Below are positions 18,427-33,021 of a stretch of DNA of 64,000 nucleotides, piece by piece. The translations under genes and the position numbers were made by a program. The notes under the pieces were generated by a model that ran no database searches, was not told the DNA's origin, and saw only the letters and a program-made list of their open reading frames with translations. The stretch spans positions 2,266,001-2,330,000 of the forward strand of contig NZ_CP159996.1 of assembly GCF_040703035.1 (NCBI RefSeq), written 5' to 3'. Each line of letters starts with the position of its first letter. Position 1 is the stretch's first letter. The DNA comes from Terribacillus aidingensis. Lineage in GTDB: Bacteria > Bacillota > Bacilli > Bacillales > Amphibacillaceae.

Positions 18427-19841
18427 TACTCGCGCTCATCCTTTGTCAGCAAATATAGTGCTTCTGCATAAATGGCGATGGAACGAAGCATATCTTCAAC
18501 TAAGATGTGCTCATCCTGCTGATGGGCGCTGTCTGATCCGCCTGGGAACAGTGGACCGAATGCCACACCTTTTTTCATCGCTCGTGCATAGGTGCCGCCG
18601 CCGATTGCTAAGATATCGGTTTGATCACCTGTTTGACGACGATATACATCGAGCAATGTCTCAACTAGTGGATCATCCTTCTCCACATATAATGAAGCCA
18701 AGTGAGAAGTTTCCTGGAATCCGGCACCTGCTTCTGCAAGCTGTGCAAACAATTTAGAAGTGACCGTATCATATTCAGATGTAACTGGATAACGGATATT
18801 GACGCCAATTTTCCACGCCTCCGCATCTTTCATGCTGAATTCCCCAAGATTGAGTGTCAACGGTCCTGATACATCATCTGCCAGTCCCAAATCAATGCCA
18901 TTGCCATTATAATCTTCGAATTTTCCGATAAGCCAGCTTAGCTTGTCTGTCATATTACCGTGTAATGGAAGGGTTACTAAGAATTTGGCCAAGGCCACTA
19001 CTGCATTGATACCTTTTTCAGGTGTAGAGCCATGAGCTGCTTTACCGGTTAGGCTTAGCAGAATAGCATTTTCTTTGGCTTCAGCTTTACCACTGTACCC
19101 TTCTGCAGCCAGGAAGGCCTTGAAAGCTTCTTCAACCTTTACCAAGCTTTCTCCGGAAAGAAGCGCCTCCGCAAGTCCTGGAACCATATTCAGAGCTTTT
19201 CCTCCCTCAAAACGGTCAAGTCGAAGCATGTCACTTTGTGCTGCTGCAGGAGGAAGCGAGATATAACCATCGATGATACCTTTTTCTGCGTAGATAAGCG
19301 GAAAATCGGCATCTGGTGTAAAGCCGGTATCCGGCATTTCTTCATGCTGGAAGTAATACGTCATGCATTGCCAATCGCGCTCTTCATCGGTTCCCAGAAT
19401 CAGACGGATACGCTTCTTCGGCTCGTAACCTAAATCTTTTAGCAATTTAATCGCAAAATAAGCTGCTACAACGGGCCCCTTATCATCCAATGTTCCTCTG
19501 CCGAATAGATGATCTTCAGCCAGCGTCGGGTTGAATGCTCCATATGTCCATTCCCCATCAGCAGGAACCACATCCAAATGACCAAGTACGCCTACTAAGC
19601 CTTTTCCTTGCCCATACTCGATATGACCTGCATAGCCATCGACATATTTAGTAAGGAATCCATTGTTCTTTCCTACTTGCAATATATACTGGAGTGCTTC
19701 GTCGATCTTTTTGCCAAAAGGCTGCTTGTCCGTTTTTGTCGATTCATCATACACACTCGGAATCGATACAAGTCCTTTCAGCACTTCTACATAGTCATCC
19801 TTATAAGCAGATGCCTTCTCATACCAATTGATTTTTTCCAT
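18426..19841 (-). CDS. pepV: Dipeptidase PepV
   Basis: A 471-residue M20 metallopeptidase (Xaa-His dipeptidase type, B. subtilis YtjP). Metal ligands and catalytic residues are visible in VLGHLDVVPA (about residues 83-92), GTLDDKGP (about 115-122), LGTDEERDW and the C-terminal GGSDSAHQQDEH. It cleaves dipeptides in the cytosol. A GGAGGAGAAGG ribosome binding site precedes the ATG. Confidence 0.92.
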   Translation of the reverse strand: MEKINWYEKASAYKDDYVEVLKGLVSIPSVYDESTKTDKQPFGKKIDEALQYILQVGKNNGFLTKYVDGYAGHIEYGQGKGLVGVLGHLDVVPADGEWTYGAFNPTLAEDHLFGRGTLDDKGPVVAAYFAIKLLKDLGYEPKKRIRLILGTDEERDWQCMTYYFQHEEMPDTGFTPDADFPLIYAEKGIIDGYISLPPAAAQSDMLRLDRFEGGKALNMVPGLAEALLSGESLVKVEEAFKAFLAAEGYSGKAEAKENAILLSLTGKAAHGSTPEKGINAVVALAKFLVTLPLHGNMTDKLSWLIGKFEDYNGNGIDLGLADDVSGPLTLNLGEFSMKDAEAWKIGVNIRYPVTSEYDTVTSKLFAQLAEAGAGFQETSHLASLYVEKDDPLVETLLDVYRRQTGDQTDILAIGGGTYARAMKKGVAFGPLFPGGSDSAHQQDEHILVEDMLRSIAIYAEALYLLTKDERE

Positions 19842-20009
19842 TTCCTTCTCCTCCTATTTTCTTATCAATAATTTTATTTACTTGTTAAGAATAGAATTAA
19901 CAGAAAATTAAACCTATCTCCTAGCCATCTTTGCTTAATTATTGTAAAATACGGGTAGAAAGAGATTTAGAGCACCACCGATTCTTATGTAAAACTAAGG
20001 AGTGGTTTT

Positions 20010-20228
20010 TTGAATCAATCAACATCCCGAATGCTAAACCGTGTAAAAGCTGTCTATCTTTACATTAAGGAAAGGGACACAGTTTCTACTACTGAATTGG
20101 CTGAAGAATTTGGTATTACGGACCGTACGGTACAGCGCGATTTAAACGTGCTGGAGTATAACGGTTTAGTACAAAGTCCTCATCGGGGGGTTTGGTCAAC
20201 AACCTCAAAAAAAGTCAAAATCTCTTGA
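20010..20228 (+). CDS. ytzE: YtzE, DeoR-type HTH protein
   Basis: A 72-residue protein consisting only of a DeoR-like helix-turn-helix (VSTTELAEEFGITDRTVQRD, about residues 25-44) without an effector domain. The start is TTG, preceded by AAGGAGTGG. The length and the place between pepV and ytzG match B. subtilis YtzE. Targets unknown. Confidence 0.85.
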   Translation: MNQSTSRMLNRVKAVYLYIKERDTVSTTELAEEFGITDRTVQRDLNVLEYNGLVQSPHRGVWSTTSKKVKIS

Positions 20229-20271
20229 TTCAAATCGTACAACCTATGTAATACCTACCTATCTTTAAGGC

Positions 20272-20297
20272 AAGCTGATCTGTACGCAGATCAGCTT
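20272..20297. terminator. Bidirectional terminator
   Basis: Perfect 11-bp stem AAGCTGATCTG with loop TACG and a T-run on the plus strand. It separates ytzE from the convergent pseudouridine synthase gene, whose stop codon is inside the stem. Confidence 0.85.
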
Positions 20298-21016
20298 TTT
20301 TTTGTATCCTGAATCAGATTGCTTAGCTCTTCATCAGAAAGTTCCCTGTATTCACCTAGCTCCAGATCTTCATCCAGTGCAAGGCTGCCCATGCGCAGAC
20401 GCTTCAAATAGACAACCTCCATCCCCACAGACTCAAACATGCGCTTGATCTGATGAAACTTTCCTTCCGTTATGGTAACTTCAATTTCTGAAATAGGACC
20501 AGCCTCCAGTATTTGCAGAATAGCAGGCTTCGTCACATACCCGTCATCAAGTGTTACGCCTTGATGGAATTGCTTGATCGTTTCCTCGGTTACCTCTCCT
20601 TCGATTCGTGCATAGTAAAGTTTCGGTACATGTTTCTTCGGCGATAAAAGCTGGTGAGCAAGCGTTCCATCATTCGTCAATAGCAGCAGGCCTTCTGTAT
20701 CCTTATCCAATCTGCCGACCGGAAACGGTTCGAATATCCGATCCTCCTGCTGCAGAATATCAACAACTGTTTCATCTCTTTTATCTTCTGTAGCCGAAAC
20801 CAGACCCGGCGGCTTATGCATCATCAGATAGATGAATTCTCTGTATTCGACGGTTTCCCCATTCACTTGTACAATATCTTTCTTTACATCCACATGGATA
20901 GATGGTGATTTGACTTGGGAGCCATTCACCGTAATTGCTCCTTGTTTAAGGAGTGTCTTCACTTCTTTTCTGCTGCCATATCCCATATTGGCAAGCAGCT
21001 TATCCATTCTCATCAT
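20291..21016 (-). CDS. ytzG: RsuA-family 16S rRNA pseudouridine synthase
   Basis: A 241-residue protein with an N-terminal S4 RNA-binding domain (MDKLLANMGYGSRKEVKTLL) and a pseudouridine synthase domain with the catalytic aspartate motif GRLDKDTEGLLLLTNDG (about residues 101-117). It should isomerise one uridine in 16S rRNA. Its start overlaps the murJ stop by 4 nt. Confidence 0.9.
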   Translation of the reverse strand: MMRMDKLLANMGYGSRKEVKTLLKQGAITVNGSQVKSPSIHVDVKKDIVQVNGETVEYREFIYLMMHKPPGLVSATEDKRDETVVDILQQEDRIFEPFPVGRLDKDTEGLLLLTNDGTLAHQLLSPKKHVPKLYYARIEGEVTEETIKQFHQGVTLDDGYVTKPAILQILEAGPISEIEVTITEGKFHQIKRMFESVGMEVVYLKRLRMGSLALDEDLELGEYRELSDEELSNLIQDTKKS

Positions 21017-22662
21017 TTAACCCTTCTTCCTTCTCTTAGACGATCCAAGAACCCAATACGATTACCGAGTACACGTTCGAGCAACGTAGACTTATACGAA
21101 AGAATCATATAAACCGCTCCTCCAGCCAATGCACAAACAAGAATGATAACTGCTGACGCAATTTGTCCATCTCGGAACGAAATCGCGAATCCTAGCAAAT
21201 ACTTAGTGAGCAGTACGACAACCGACATGATGGCTGTAAAAATCACAATCAGGATTGTACGTTTGGTAAGCTGACGAATTGGAAATTTTAGTACATGCTT
21301 CATTTTAAGGAAATTCAATACCGTCGCAATACCGACTGCCAAAGCCGTTCCAATGATGGCACCTTTTGCTCCGAACGCATGTACAAGCGGAATATTGAAG
21401 AATATCTTCACTAATAATCCTGCTGTCAAACTGATGACGGAAAATCGCTGTTCATTTATACCCTGCAAAATGGATGACGTTGTCGTGAATAAAGCAAATA
21501 ACAGCGCTACTGGTGCGTACCAGACCATAAGTGTTCCTGCGTCTATATCTGGATTTAGGACTGCTTCTGTACCGTAGAATGCTGTATAAGCTTCACTGCC
21601 CAGTAAAGCAATACCGATGCTCGCAGGCAAAATCAAGAAAAGAACAATTTGTAATGACTGATTGATTTGCTGTAAATATAATTTACGATCATCGGCGAAA
21701 AATGCACGCGTAATGGCTGGTACTGCAGCCAAAGACAACCCGATCGACAATGTCATTGGAATAGTGATGATCTTTTGACCATAAAAGTTGATTACCCCGA
21801 AAATATCAACGGCCACATCACCTTGTCCGATAGCTTCCAGTGCACGCGGCACCGTAAACTGATCGATGAACTGATACAGCGATGTTGCAATCCCTGTTAC
21901 GACGAATGGTCCTGCATAGCTAAGCAATTCTTTGATGATTGTCCTATCCGACATAGGTGCTGGACGAACTGTTTGCTGTCTCATCATCAGTTCAAGATGC
22001 GGTTTGCGGGCACGCCAATAGACATAGAGCACTGCGCAGGAAGCCAGTGCTCCAACAAATGCCGCGAATGTAGCATATCCAACTGCTACTGCGATGTTTT
22101 CATTGAAGACATGCAGGGCAAGATAGACACTAAGCAATAAGAATACGATACGAGCAATTTGCTCCACAACAGTGGAAATAGCAGAAGGACCCATGGATTG
22201 ATTCCCTTGGAAGAACCCTCTAACGATACTCATTGCAGGTATGATGAGATTGGCGAAGCTGACTAGCTTAATAACATAAGCAACCGTTTCTGTCGTAAAA
22301 CCAGACTTTCCATCACCTACACTCCACTGCGCAATCCAATCTGCACCGAAATACATGATGAGGAATGCCACGACACCTGTCACACCCATAATGGTGAAAC
22401 CCGTCTTGAAGACTCGCTGGCTTGTCCTATAATCGCCGAGGCCATTATACTTAGAAACGAATTTCGATACACCCAACGGAATACCTATTGTGGAGATACT
22501 AATCAATATATTATAAGGGGTATATGCAAAATTGAATAAAGCTCCCCCAGACGCACCTACCAGTGCATTGAACGGGATAACGTAGATGATCCCGAGTAAC
22601 TTCGACAGGAATGTAGCTGCAGTCAGCAGCAATGTCCCGCGAATCATTGTCGACAAAGCCAT
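21013..22662 (-). CDS. murJ: Lipid II flippase MurJ (YtgP)
   Basis: A 549-residue MOP-superfamily membrane protein with about 14 transmembrane segments. The YtgP group is the MurJ-type lipid II flippase of Bacillus, moving the peptidoglycan precursor across the membrane. The ATG at 22662 (MALSTMIRGTLLLTAATFLS) follows an AGGTGA site; the longer frame to 22746 is not family-like. Divergent from ytfP with about 105 nt between them. Confidence 0.9.
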   Translation of the reverse strand: MALSTMIRGTLLLTAATFLSKLLGIIYVIPFNALVGASGGALFNFAYTPYNILISISTIGIPLGVSKFVSKYNGLGDYRTSQRVFKTGFTIMGVTGVVAFLIMYFGADWIAQWSVGDGKSGFTTETVAYVIKLVSFANLIIPAMSIVRGFFQGNQSMGPSAISTVVEQIARIVFLLLSVYLALHVFNENIAVAVGYATFAAFVGALASCAVLYVYWRARKPHLELMMRQQTVRPAPMSDRTIIKELLSYAGPFVVTGIATSLYQFIDQFTVPRALEAIGQGDVAVDIFGVINFYGQKIITIPMTLSIGLSLAAVPAITRAFFADDRKLYLQQINQSLQIVLFLILPASIGIALLGSEAYTAFYGTEAVLNPDIDAGTLMVWYAPVALLFALFTTTSSILQGINEQRFSVISLTAGLLVKIFFNIPLVHAFGAKGAIIGTALAVGIATVLNFLKMKHVLKFPIRQLTKRTILIVIFTAIMSVVVLLTKYLLGFAISFRDGQIASAVIILVCALAGGAVYMILSYKSTLLERVLGNRIGFLDRLREGRRVK

Positions 22663-22767
22663 TATTTCACCTAACTCCTCTTTAAAATCCAATGAATCTA
22701 TTTTATCATAAAGTAGACCTGATGGAAGAATTCCTTTGGATCCCATCAGCAGAAAGGAAGAACAAGT

Positions 22768-24036
22768 ATGAATTACGATGTAGTAGTGATCGGCGGAGGT
22801 CCATCCGGACTAATGGCGGCCATTTCGGCAGCCGAGCATGGAGCTGCCACACTTTTGATTGATAAAGGGAAGAAACTTGGCAACAAACTTGCGATCTCTG
22901 GAGGCGGAAGATGCAACGTTACGAATAGACTGCCACAAGATGAAGTAATTAAGCACATTCCTGGTAACGGAAAATTTTTGTATAGTGCATTTTCTATCTT
23001 TGACAATTACGATATCATTGATTTCTTCGAGAATCTTGGAGTGAAACTGAAGGAAGAAGACCATGGACGCATGTTTCCGGTAAGTAATTCAGCTAAGTCT
23101 GTTGTACAAGCCTTGCTCAATCGATTAGACACACTTCATGTCCGTGTCCGGACAGAAACACCTGTAAAAGCGATTCATTATGGTGACCATGGGCATGAGA
23201 TAATCTTAAAAGACGGTGAAAAAATCAGCACAGGTGCTGTTATTGTTGCTGTCGGCGGAAAAGCAGTACCACATACAGGAAGTACAGGAGACGGTTATGC
23301 ATGGGCTAAGAAAGCAGGACATACTATTACAACTCTGTATCCAACTGAAGTGCCTCTGCTTTCCTCAGCAGCCTTCATTAAGCAAAAACAGCTGCAAGGT
23401 CTTGCTCTGCGGGATGTAGCGGTCAGTGTACTGAACGAGAAGGGAAAAGCAATTATCACACATCAGATGGACATGCTTTTTACGCACTTTGGTATTTCGG
23501 GTCCAGCTGTTTTGCGCTGCTCGCAGTATGTTGTAAAAGAGCTGATGAAAGGCAGGAACGAAGTCCATATTCATATTGACGCAATTCCTGATAAGAAAGC
23601 ACATATGCTAACGGAAGATATTACTAAATTATTGGAGGATCAGCCTAAAAAGGCTTTTCGCAACCTAGTGAAAGGTATCGTACCAGAGCGGTATCTAGAT
23701 TTTCTATTAGAACAAGCTGCAATAGTGCCGGATACGAAAGCAGCAAATATTTCCCGGGAAAATGTGCAACAGTTCGTCAGCTTGATCAAAGGCTTTACTT
23801 TCCCTGTAAATGGTTCACAGCCTATAGAAAAGGCCTTCGTTACTGGAGGAGGCGTTTCTGTAAAGGAAGTTGTACCGACAACGATGCAATCTAAGTTTAT
23901 GCATGGATTATATTTCTGCGGAGAAATCCTGGATATTCATGGATATACCGGAGGTTATAACATAACCTCTGCCATGGTGACTGGCAGAGTAGCTGGTATG
24001 CATGCAGCTTGGGAAGCTGCTTCTGTTACAAATTAA
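22768..24036 (+). CDS. ytfP: YtfP, HI0933/BaiN-family flavoprotein
   Basis: A 422-residue FAD-dependent oxidoreductase. The N-terminal dinucleotide loop is [13 protein letters not shown] (about residues 6-18), followed by the family signature [12 protein letters not shown] (about 44-55), and the C-terminal FAD-contact region [16 protein letters not shown]. Substrate unknown. Confidence 0.9.
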   Translation: MNYDVVVIGGGPSGLMAAISAAEHGAATLLIDKGKKLGNKLAISGGGRCNVTNRLPQDEVIKHIPGNGKFLYSAFSIFDNYDIIDFFENLGVKLKEEDHGRMFPVSNSAKSVVQALLNRLDTLHVRVRTETPVKAIHYGDHGHEIILKDGEKISTGAVIVAVGGKAVPHTGSTGDGYAWAKKAGHTITTLYPTEVPLLSSAAFIKQKQLQGLALRDVAVSVLNEKGKAIITHQMDMLFTHFGISGPAVLRCSQYVVKELMKGRNEVHIHIDAIPDKKAHMLTEDITKLLEDQPKKAFRNLVKGIVPERYLDFLLEQAAIVPDTKAANISRENVQQFVSLIKGFTFPVNGSQPIEKAFVTGGGVSVKEVVPTTMQSKFMHGLYFCGEILDIHGYTGGYNITSAMVTGRVAGMHAAWEAASVTN

Positions 24037-24040
24037 AATA

Positions 24041-24069
24041 AAACCCTCCATCTTTCGGGTGGAGGGTTT
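24041..24069 (+). terminator. Terminator of ytfP
   Basis: Perfect stem AAACCCTCCA with a 9-nt loop and TTTTT on the plus strand. Confidence 0.88.
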
Positions 24070-24084
24070 TTGCTATTGATATAT

Positions 24085-24606
24085 TTACTTGTTCGATAAC
24101 CTGGCCATGAGTATAGTATCATGATATTTGCCGTCACTTAATTTTTTATCATCTTTCAAGCAGCCTTCGGTCTTAAAACCGTATTTTTCATACAAACGAA
24201 TGGCTCTATCATTTGATGCAAGAACTGATAAATTGATTTTATGTATTCCTTGATTTTCCGACCACGAAATAACCCTCTCAAGCATTTGTCTGCCTAGACC
24301 GCATCCCCAATATTCTTTCAATATAGCAATTCCGAATGTAACTTGATGTGATAGCCGTTTTAAATTATTTCCTTCACATCTGCAATAACCGATTACTTTT
24401 TCTTTGTCACAAGCAACAAGACATAAATTGGTCATTTCCTTTCGATCCTTCAAGATCAAATCTTCAAAATCTTTAGGATATAGACATCCCTCTCCTTCTT
24501 CCCTATCCATATATTCTGTTTCACCATCTGTTTTCACTCTCAGCCGGGCTAAAGCTTCGGCATCTTTTAACTCTGCTTCCCGGATGGTACTATCTCTTTG
24601 TATCAT
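24085..24606 (-). CDS. GNAT-family N-acetyltransferase
   Basis: A 173-residue GNAT protein. Motif A, which binds acetyl-CoA, is YWGCGLGRQMLERVISWSE (about residues 103-121), and motif B is LSVLASNDRAIRLYEKYGFK. The acceptor substrate is unknown; the sequence resembles ribosomal-protein or antibiotic-type acetyltransferases only in general terms. It sits just downstream of the rRNA operon terminator and was perhaps inserted there; it is not part of the B. subtilis order. Confidence 0.85.
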   Translation of the reverse strand: MIQRDSTIREAELKDAEALARLRVKTDGETEYMDREEGEGCLYPKDFEDLILKDRKEMTNLCLVACDKEKVIGYCRCEGNNLKRLSHQVTFGIAILKEYWGCGLGRQMLERVISWSENQGIHKINLSVLASNDRAIRLYEKYGFKTEGCLKDDKKLSDGKYHDTILMARLSNK

Positions 24607-24640
24607 CTCTCATCCCTCCAGCCCACTTTTCTACAACAAA

Positions 24641-24670
24641 AAATCCCTAATCAATAAGGATCAGGGATTT
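24641..24670 (-). terminator. Terminator of the rRNA operon
   Basis: Stem AAATCCCT (extended by three further pairs after a mismatch) followed on the minus strand by TTTGTTG, directly after 5S rRNA. Confidence 0.8.
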
Positions 24671-24675
24671 CATCT

Positions 24676-24791
24676 TGCCTGGCAGCGTCCTACTCTCGCA
24701 GGGCGAACCCAACTACCATCGGCGCTGAAGAGCTTAACTGCTGTGTTCGGCATGGGAACAGGTGTGACCTCTTCGCTATTACCACCAGACA
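24676..24791 (-). rRNA. rrf: 5S ribosomal RNA
   Basis: About 116 nt. On the minus strand it begins near TGTCTGGTGGTAATAGCG and contains the highly conserved CCCATGCCGAACACAG, ending GACGCTGCCAGGCA. The two ends pair with each other as in all 5S rRNAs. It is the last gene of the operon. Confidence 0.95.
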
Positions 24792-25026
24792 ATGCAAGAA
24801 TTCAATTGAATGAACCCTCAAAACTAGATAAGAAACATGTCCTGCCAGACATTTCATGCGGCCAAGCACCGGAGTGCTTGGACTTTGTTGGCGTTGACTT
24901 ACTCGTCAGATCCAGCTCCGGGAACCAGAAACTCCAGTCTAAGCGATAGCCCTGCAAGGGTAAAACCACCCTTTCCGGCCTTTCACTTATTCTTGCGTTT
25001 CTATGCGGTTCCCTCCGCTTTTCGTT

Positions 25027-27954
<2,928 letters not shown>

Positions 27955-28123
27955 AACGCATGATAAATCTATAAATCGCGACAATAAATTGTCGGCTTTA
28001 AAGTTTGATGTTCTGGCATGTTGTTTCTTATCTAGTTTTCAAGGTTCACAAGAGAGATTGATCTCTCAAAACTGAACAAACAACCAATTACGATGTCTAC
28101 TACGAAGTAGTAGTTCCAATTAT

Positions 28124-29688
<1,565 letters not shown>

Positions 29689-29809
29689 GAAAGTTTTGAT
29701 GCATTGCTCGTTAGAGCTGACGTTGATCTTGCGATCATGTCGTTTAGTTCGTAATTGGTTGTTTTGTTCAGTTTTCAAAGATCAATGACTGCCTTGCGAC
29801 AGTAACTCT

Positions 29810-29838
29810 ATACTATCACCATGTTTCGATACTGTCAA
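29810..29838 (-). promoter_or_regulatory. rRNA operon promoter
   Basis: TTGACA, 17 nt, TAGTAT on the minus strand, about 120 nt upstream of 16S. The perfect -35 is typical of rrn promoters. Only one promoter is clear; the usual tandem P1/P2 pair is not obvious. Confidence 0.75.
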
Positions 29839-29865
29839 TACTAGTTTAAAAGAAATATAGAATAT

Positions 29866-29899
29866 CTGCGAGGAAGCCGTCGAACCGTCTTCCTCGCAG
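29866..29899 (-). terminator. Terminator of ytwF
   Basis: Perfect 11-bp stem CTGCGAGGAAG with a 12-nt loop just after the ytwF stop; followed by an AT-rich tract. It insulates the rRNA promoter from the upstream gene. Confidence 0.8.
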
Positions 29900-29908
29900 T
29901 GCTTTTAC

Positions 29909-30214
29909 CTATTTAAAGACGAGTTCGCCTTTCCATTCCAGCATTCCGCCATCCATATTGATCACATCATAGCCTTGGTTCTCCATAAACGCAGCAGCAT
30001 TCATGCTTCGGTGACCGCCGCGGCAGACAAGTACATATGTGTCGTCCATCGGTAATTCAGGCAGTTTCTCAGGTATTTGCTGCAGCGGGATATGAATTGC
30101 TCCAGGAATCATACCTTGCTCTACTTCTTCATCTTCCCGTACATCAATCACTTTATAGGAAGAGGTGCCATTTTCAATTAGTTGATCCAATTCTTCCGGT
30201 TGTATATTCCGCAT
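29909..30214 (-). CDS. ytwF: YtwF, rhodanese-like protein
   Basis: A 101-residue single-domain rhodanese. The catalytic loop VCRGGHRS holds the cysteine at about residue 64, and VIDVREDEEVEQGMIPGAIH is the CH2A-type motif. It probably carries sulfur as a persulfide in the cytosol; acceptor unknown. It follows leuS, as in B. subtilis, but has a terminator between. Confidence 0.88.
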   Translation of the reverse strand: MRNIQPEELDQLIENGTSSYKVIDVREDEEVEQGMIPGAIHIPLQQIPEKLPELPMDDTYVLVCRGGHRSMNAAAFMENQGYDVINMDGGMLEWKGELVFK

Positions 30215-30239
30215 GTTCAGTTCCCCTTTACTTAAAATA

Positions 30240-30268
30240 GAATCCCTTCCGTAAAACAGAAGGGATTC
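30240..30268 (-). terminator. Terminator of leuS
   Basis: Perfect 10-bp stem GAATCCCTTC with a 9-nt loop, followed on the minus strand by TATTTTAAG. Confidence 0.8.
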
Positions 30269-30273
30269 GCTTA

Positions 30274-32688
30274 TCAGTTTGCTACTACATTGACTAGCTT
30301 GCCTGGAACGACAATCACTTTACGGACAGTCTTTCCTTCCAGCCAGCTTTTCATTTGTTCGTCGTTTAGTGCTATTTTCTCAAGTTCTTCTTTTGAAGCA
30401 TCATGAGGCACCATAACTTTTGATCGCACTTTACCCATTGCCTGTAATACGATTTCGATTTCTTGTTCAACAAGCTTCGACTCATCATGGACCGGCCATT
30501 CTGCAAACGTTATCGTATCTTCATGACCAAGTTTACTCCATAGCTCCTCTGCAATATGCGGTGCCACCGGTGAAAGTAATTTCATGAATCCTTCCGCAAA
30601 TTCGCGCGGGATGACAGGAGCTTTGTAACAATCATTGATGAATACCATCAATTGAGAGATACCTGTATTGAAGCGCAAAGCTTCAAAGTCCTCTGTCACT
30701 TTTTTGACAGTCTCATGATACGTTTTTTGCAGATCTTCCGACTCTGTGTCCTGTACTTTCTCCGAAAGTTCTCCTGCTTCTGTGATAAACAATCGCCATA
30801 CACGATCAAGGAATCGACGGGAGCCATCCAATCCATTTTCAGACCAAGCAATGGAAGCATCCAACGGCCCCATGAACATTTCGTATAGACGAAGTGTATC
30901 TGCACCGTGGGAATCGATAACATCATCAGGGTTCACCACGTTACCTTTGGATTTACTCATCTTTTCATTATTTTCTCCAAGGATCATTCCTTGATTATAT
31001 AACTTTTGGAAAGGTTCTTTTGTCGGCACAGCACCGATATCAAACAAGAACTTGTGCCAGAAACGTGCATACAGCAAGTGAAGCACAGCATGCTCTGCTC
31101 CCCCGATATAGACGTCAACCGGCAGCCATTTCTTCAGCGTCTCAAAATCAGCAAGCTTCTCCGGGTTCTTCGGATCGATATAACGAAGGAAGTACCAGCA
31201 GCTTCCTGCCCATTGCGGCATTGTATGTGTTTCGCGCTTCCCTTTCTTGCCTGTTTCAGGATCAGTGACATTCACCCATTCCGTAATATTTGCAAGCGGG
31301 GACTCACCAGTACCGGATGATTTGATTTCATCTGTTTTCGGCAAAACAAGTGGAAGCTCTTCCTCCGGCACACTTGTCATTGTGCCATCTTCCCAATGGA
31401 TGACTGGAATCGGCTCACCCCAGTAGCGCTGACGGCTGAAAATCCAGTCACGCAGACGGTAGCTGATTTTTTTCGAACCTTGTTTGTTTTCTTCCAGCCA
31501 AGCAATTGCTGCAGATATTGCATCTTGTTTATTCATACCATCAAGGAAATCAGAATTGATATGTGCTCCCTCACCAGTATGAGCTTCATTTTCTATGTCA
31601 GCACCTTCGATAACTGCCTTGATCGGCAAATCGAAAGTCTTTGCAAATTCATAGTCGCGTTCATCATGAGCAGGTACAGCCATGATAGCTCCGGAACCAT
31701 AACTCATAAGTACATAATCCGCAATCCAGATCGGCATTTTCTCGCCATTGACCGGGTTGATTGCATATGCTCCTGTAAAGACACCAGTTTTCTCTTTCGC
31801 AAGATCTGTACGTTCCAAATCACTTTTCGCAGCAACTTCTTGTTTGTATGCTTCGACAGCCTCCTGTTGTGCCTCAGTAGTAATTTTATCAACTAAAGGG
31901 TGCTCTGGGGACAGTACCGCGAATGTAGCACCGAACAAAGTATCCGGACGAGTCGTAAACACATCGAAACTTTCATCAGTGCCTTCTATACGGAATGTTA
32001 CTTCCGCACCTTCCGAGCGTCCAATCCAATTGCGCTGCATTTCTTTCAAGCTTTCCGGCCAGTCAAGTTCATCCAAGTCTTCTAGCAGGCGATCGGCATA
32101 AGCAGTAATACGAAGCACCCATTGCTTCATCGGCTTGCGGATGACAGGATGTCCGCCCCGTTCACTCTTTCCGTCGATGACTTCTTCATTGGAAAGTACA
32201 GTACCAAGAGCTGGACACCAGTTCACTGCTACCTCATCCACATAAGCAAGACCCTTTTTATACAATTGAAGGAAAATCCATTGTGTCCATTTATAGTATT
32301 CTGGATCTGTCGTATTAACTTCACGATCCCAATCGTAAGAGAACCCAAGCTCCTTGATCTGTCTTGTGAAGGTCGCGATATTCTTTTTCGTGAATTCTTC
32401 CGGATCATTTCCAGTGTCGAGCGCGTACTGCTCTGCAGGTAATCCGAAAGCATCCCAACCGATTGGATGCAGTACTTCATAGCCTTGCATCCGTTTCATG
32501 CGAGACAGAATATCTGTAGCTGTATAGCCTTCAGGATGCCCTACATGCAAACCCGCACCGGATGGATAAGGAAACATATCCAGGGCATAAAACTTTTGTT
32601 TTTCAGAGGAAGTATCTGTTTTGAATGTTTTATTTTCTTCCCAATAAGCTTGCCATTTCTTTTCGATTTCATGATGATTGAATGACAT
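30274..32688 (-). CDS. leuS: Leucyl-tRNA synthetase
   Basis: The 804-residue class I synthetase charges tRNA-Leu. The HIGH-type motif is [14 protein letters not shown] (about residues 41-54), the KMSKS loop is [12 protein letters not shown] in the C-terminal half, and the editing CP1 insert lies between. The start at 32688 ([20 protein letters not shown]) has AGGAGGC 8 nt upstream; the frame continues to 32799, but that part falls in the T-box terminator. Regulated by a leucine T-box leader. Confidence 0.96.
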   Translation of the reverse strand: MSFNHHEIEKKWQAYWEENKTFKTDTSSEKQKFYALDMFPYPSGAGLHVGHPEGYTATDILSRMKRMQGYEVLHPIGWDAFGLPAEQYALDTGNDPEEFTKKNIATFTRQIKELGFSYDWDREVNTTDPEYYKWTQWIFLQLYKKGLAYVDEVAVNWCPALGTVLSNEEVIDGKSERGGHPVIRKPMKQWVLRITAYADRLLEDLDELDWPESLKEMQRNWIGRSEGAEVTFRIEGTDESFDVFTTRPDTLFGATFAVLSPEHPLVDKITTEAQQEAVEAYKQEVAAKSDLERTDLAKEKTGVFTGAYAINPVNGEKMPIWIADYVLMSYGSGAIMAVPAHDERDYEFAKTFDLPIKAVIEGADIENEAHTGEGAHINSDFLDGMNKQDAISAAIAWLEENKQGSKKISYRLRDWIFSRQRYWGEPIPVIHWEDGTMTSVPEEELPLVLPKTDEIKSSGTGESPLANITEWVNVTDPETGKKGKRETHTMPQWAGSCWYFLRYIDPKNPEKLADFETLKKWLPVDVYIGGAEHAVLHLLYARFWHKFLFDIGAVPTKEPFQKLYNQGMILGENNEKMSKSKGNVVNPDDVIDSHGADTLRLYEMFMGPLDASIAWSENGLDGSRRFLDRVWRLFITEAGELSEKVQDTESEDLQKTYHETVKKVTEDFEALRFNTGISQLMVFINDCYKAPVIPREFAEGFMKLLSPVAPHIAEELWSKLGHEDTITFAEWPVHDESKLVEQEIEIVLQAMGKVRSKVMVPHDASKEELEKIALNDEQMKSWLEGKTVRKVIVVPGKLVNVVAN

Positions 32689-32734
32689 ATCGTGTGCCTC
32701 CTGTACTCTCTTCAACTTGAACAATCTGACCGTG

Positions 32735-32986
32735 AAGCAAAGAAAAAAGCCCCTCATCCCAATAATGGGACGAGAGACTTCTCCCGCGGTACCACCCAAC
32801 TTAGCGCTAATTGCGCCCGCTCGACATTCCTTAACGCGGAAAACGGCAAAAAGTACTGGCAGTTCCCTTTTGCAATTACGAAGGCGAGTTCACAAGATGC
32901 TGGGACGGCTTGCACCGGAATGCCGTCTCTCTTAAACCAAGCAGAGCTTGCTACTACTCCTTCTCCTCATCGTTCACAGTATTGTT
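32735..32986 (-). promoter_or_regulatory. Leucine T-box leader of leuS
   Basis: On the minus strand the conserved T-box GGGTGGTACCGCGGG lies at 32783-32797 and is followed by a 14-bp terminator stem (32748-32779, with G-U pairs) and a T-run. The specifier codon fits CTC (Leu) at 32886-32888 in the context GAACTCGCC. Uncharged tRNA-Leu would pair with CTC and with the T-box UGGN and favour readthrough into leuS. Confidence 0.92.
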
Positions 32987-32992
32987 GTGTCC

Positions 32993-33021
32993 AGTGTACG
33001 GAACTGGACTGCATTTGTCAA
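32993..33021 (-). promoter_or_regulatory. leuS promoter
   Basis: TTGACA, 17 nt, TACACT. The -35 hexamer overlaps the stop codon of the chemoreceptor gene upstream (33018-33020). Confidence 0.8.
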
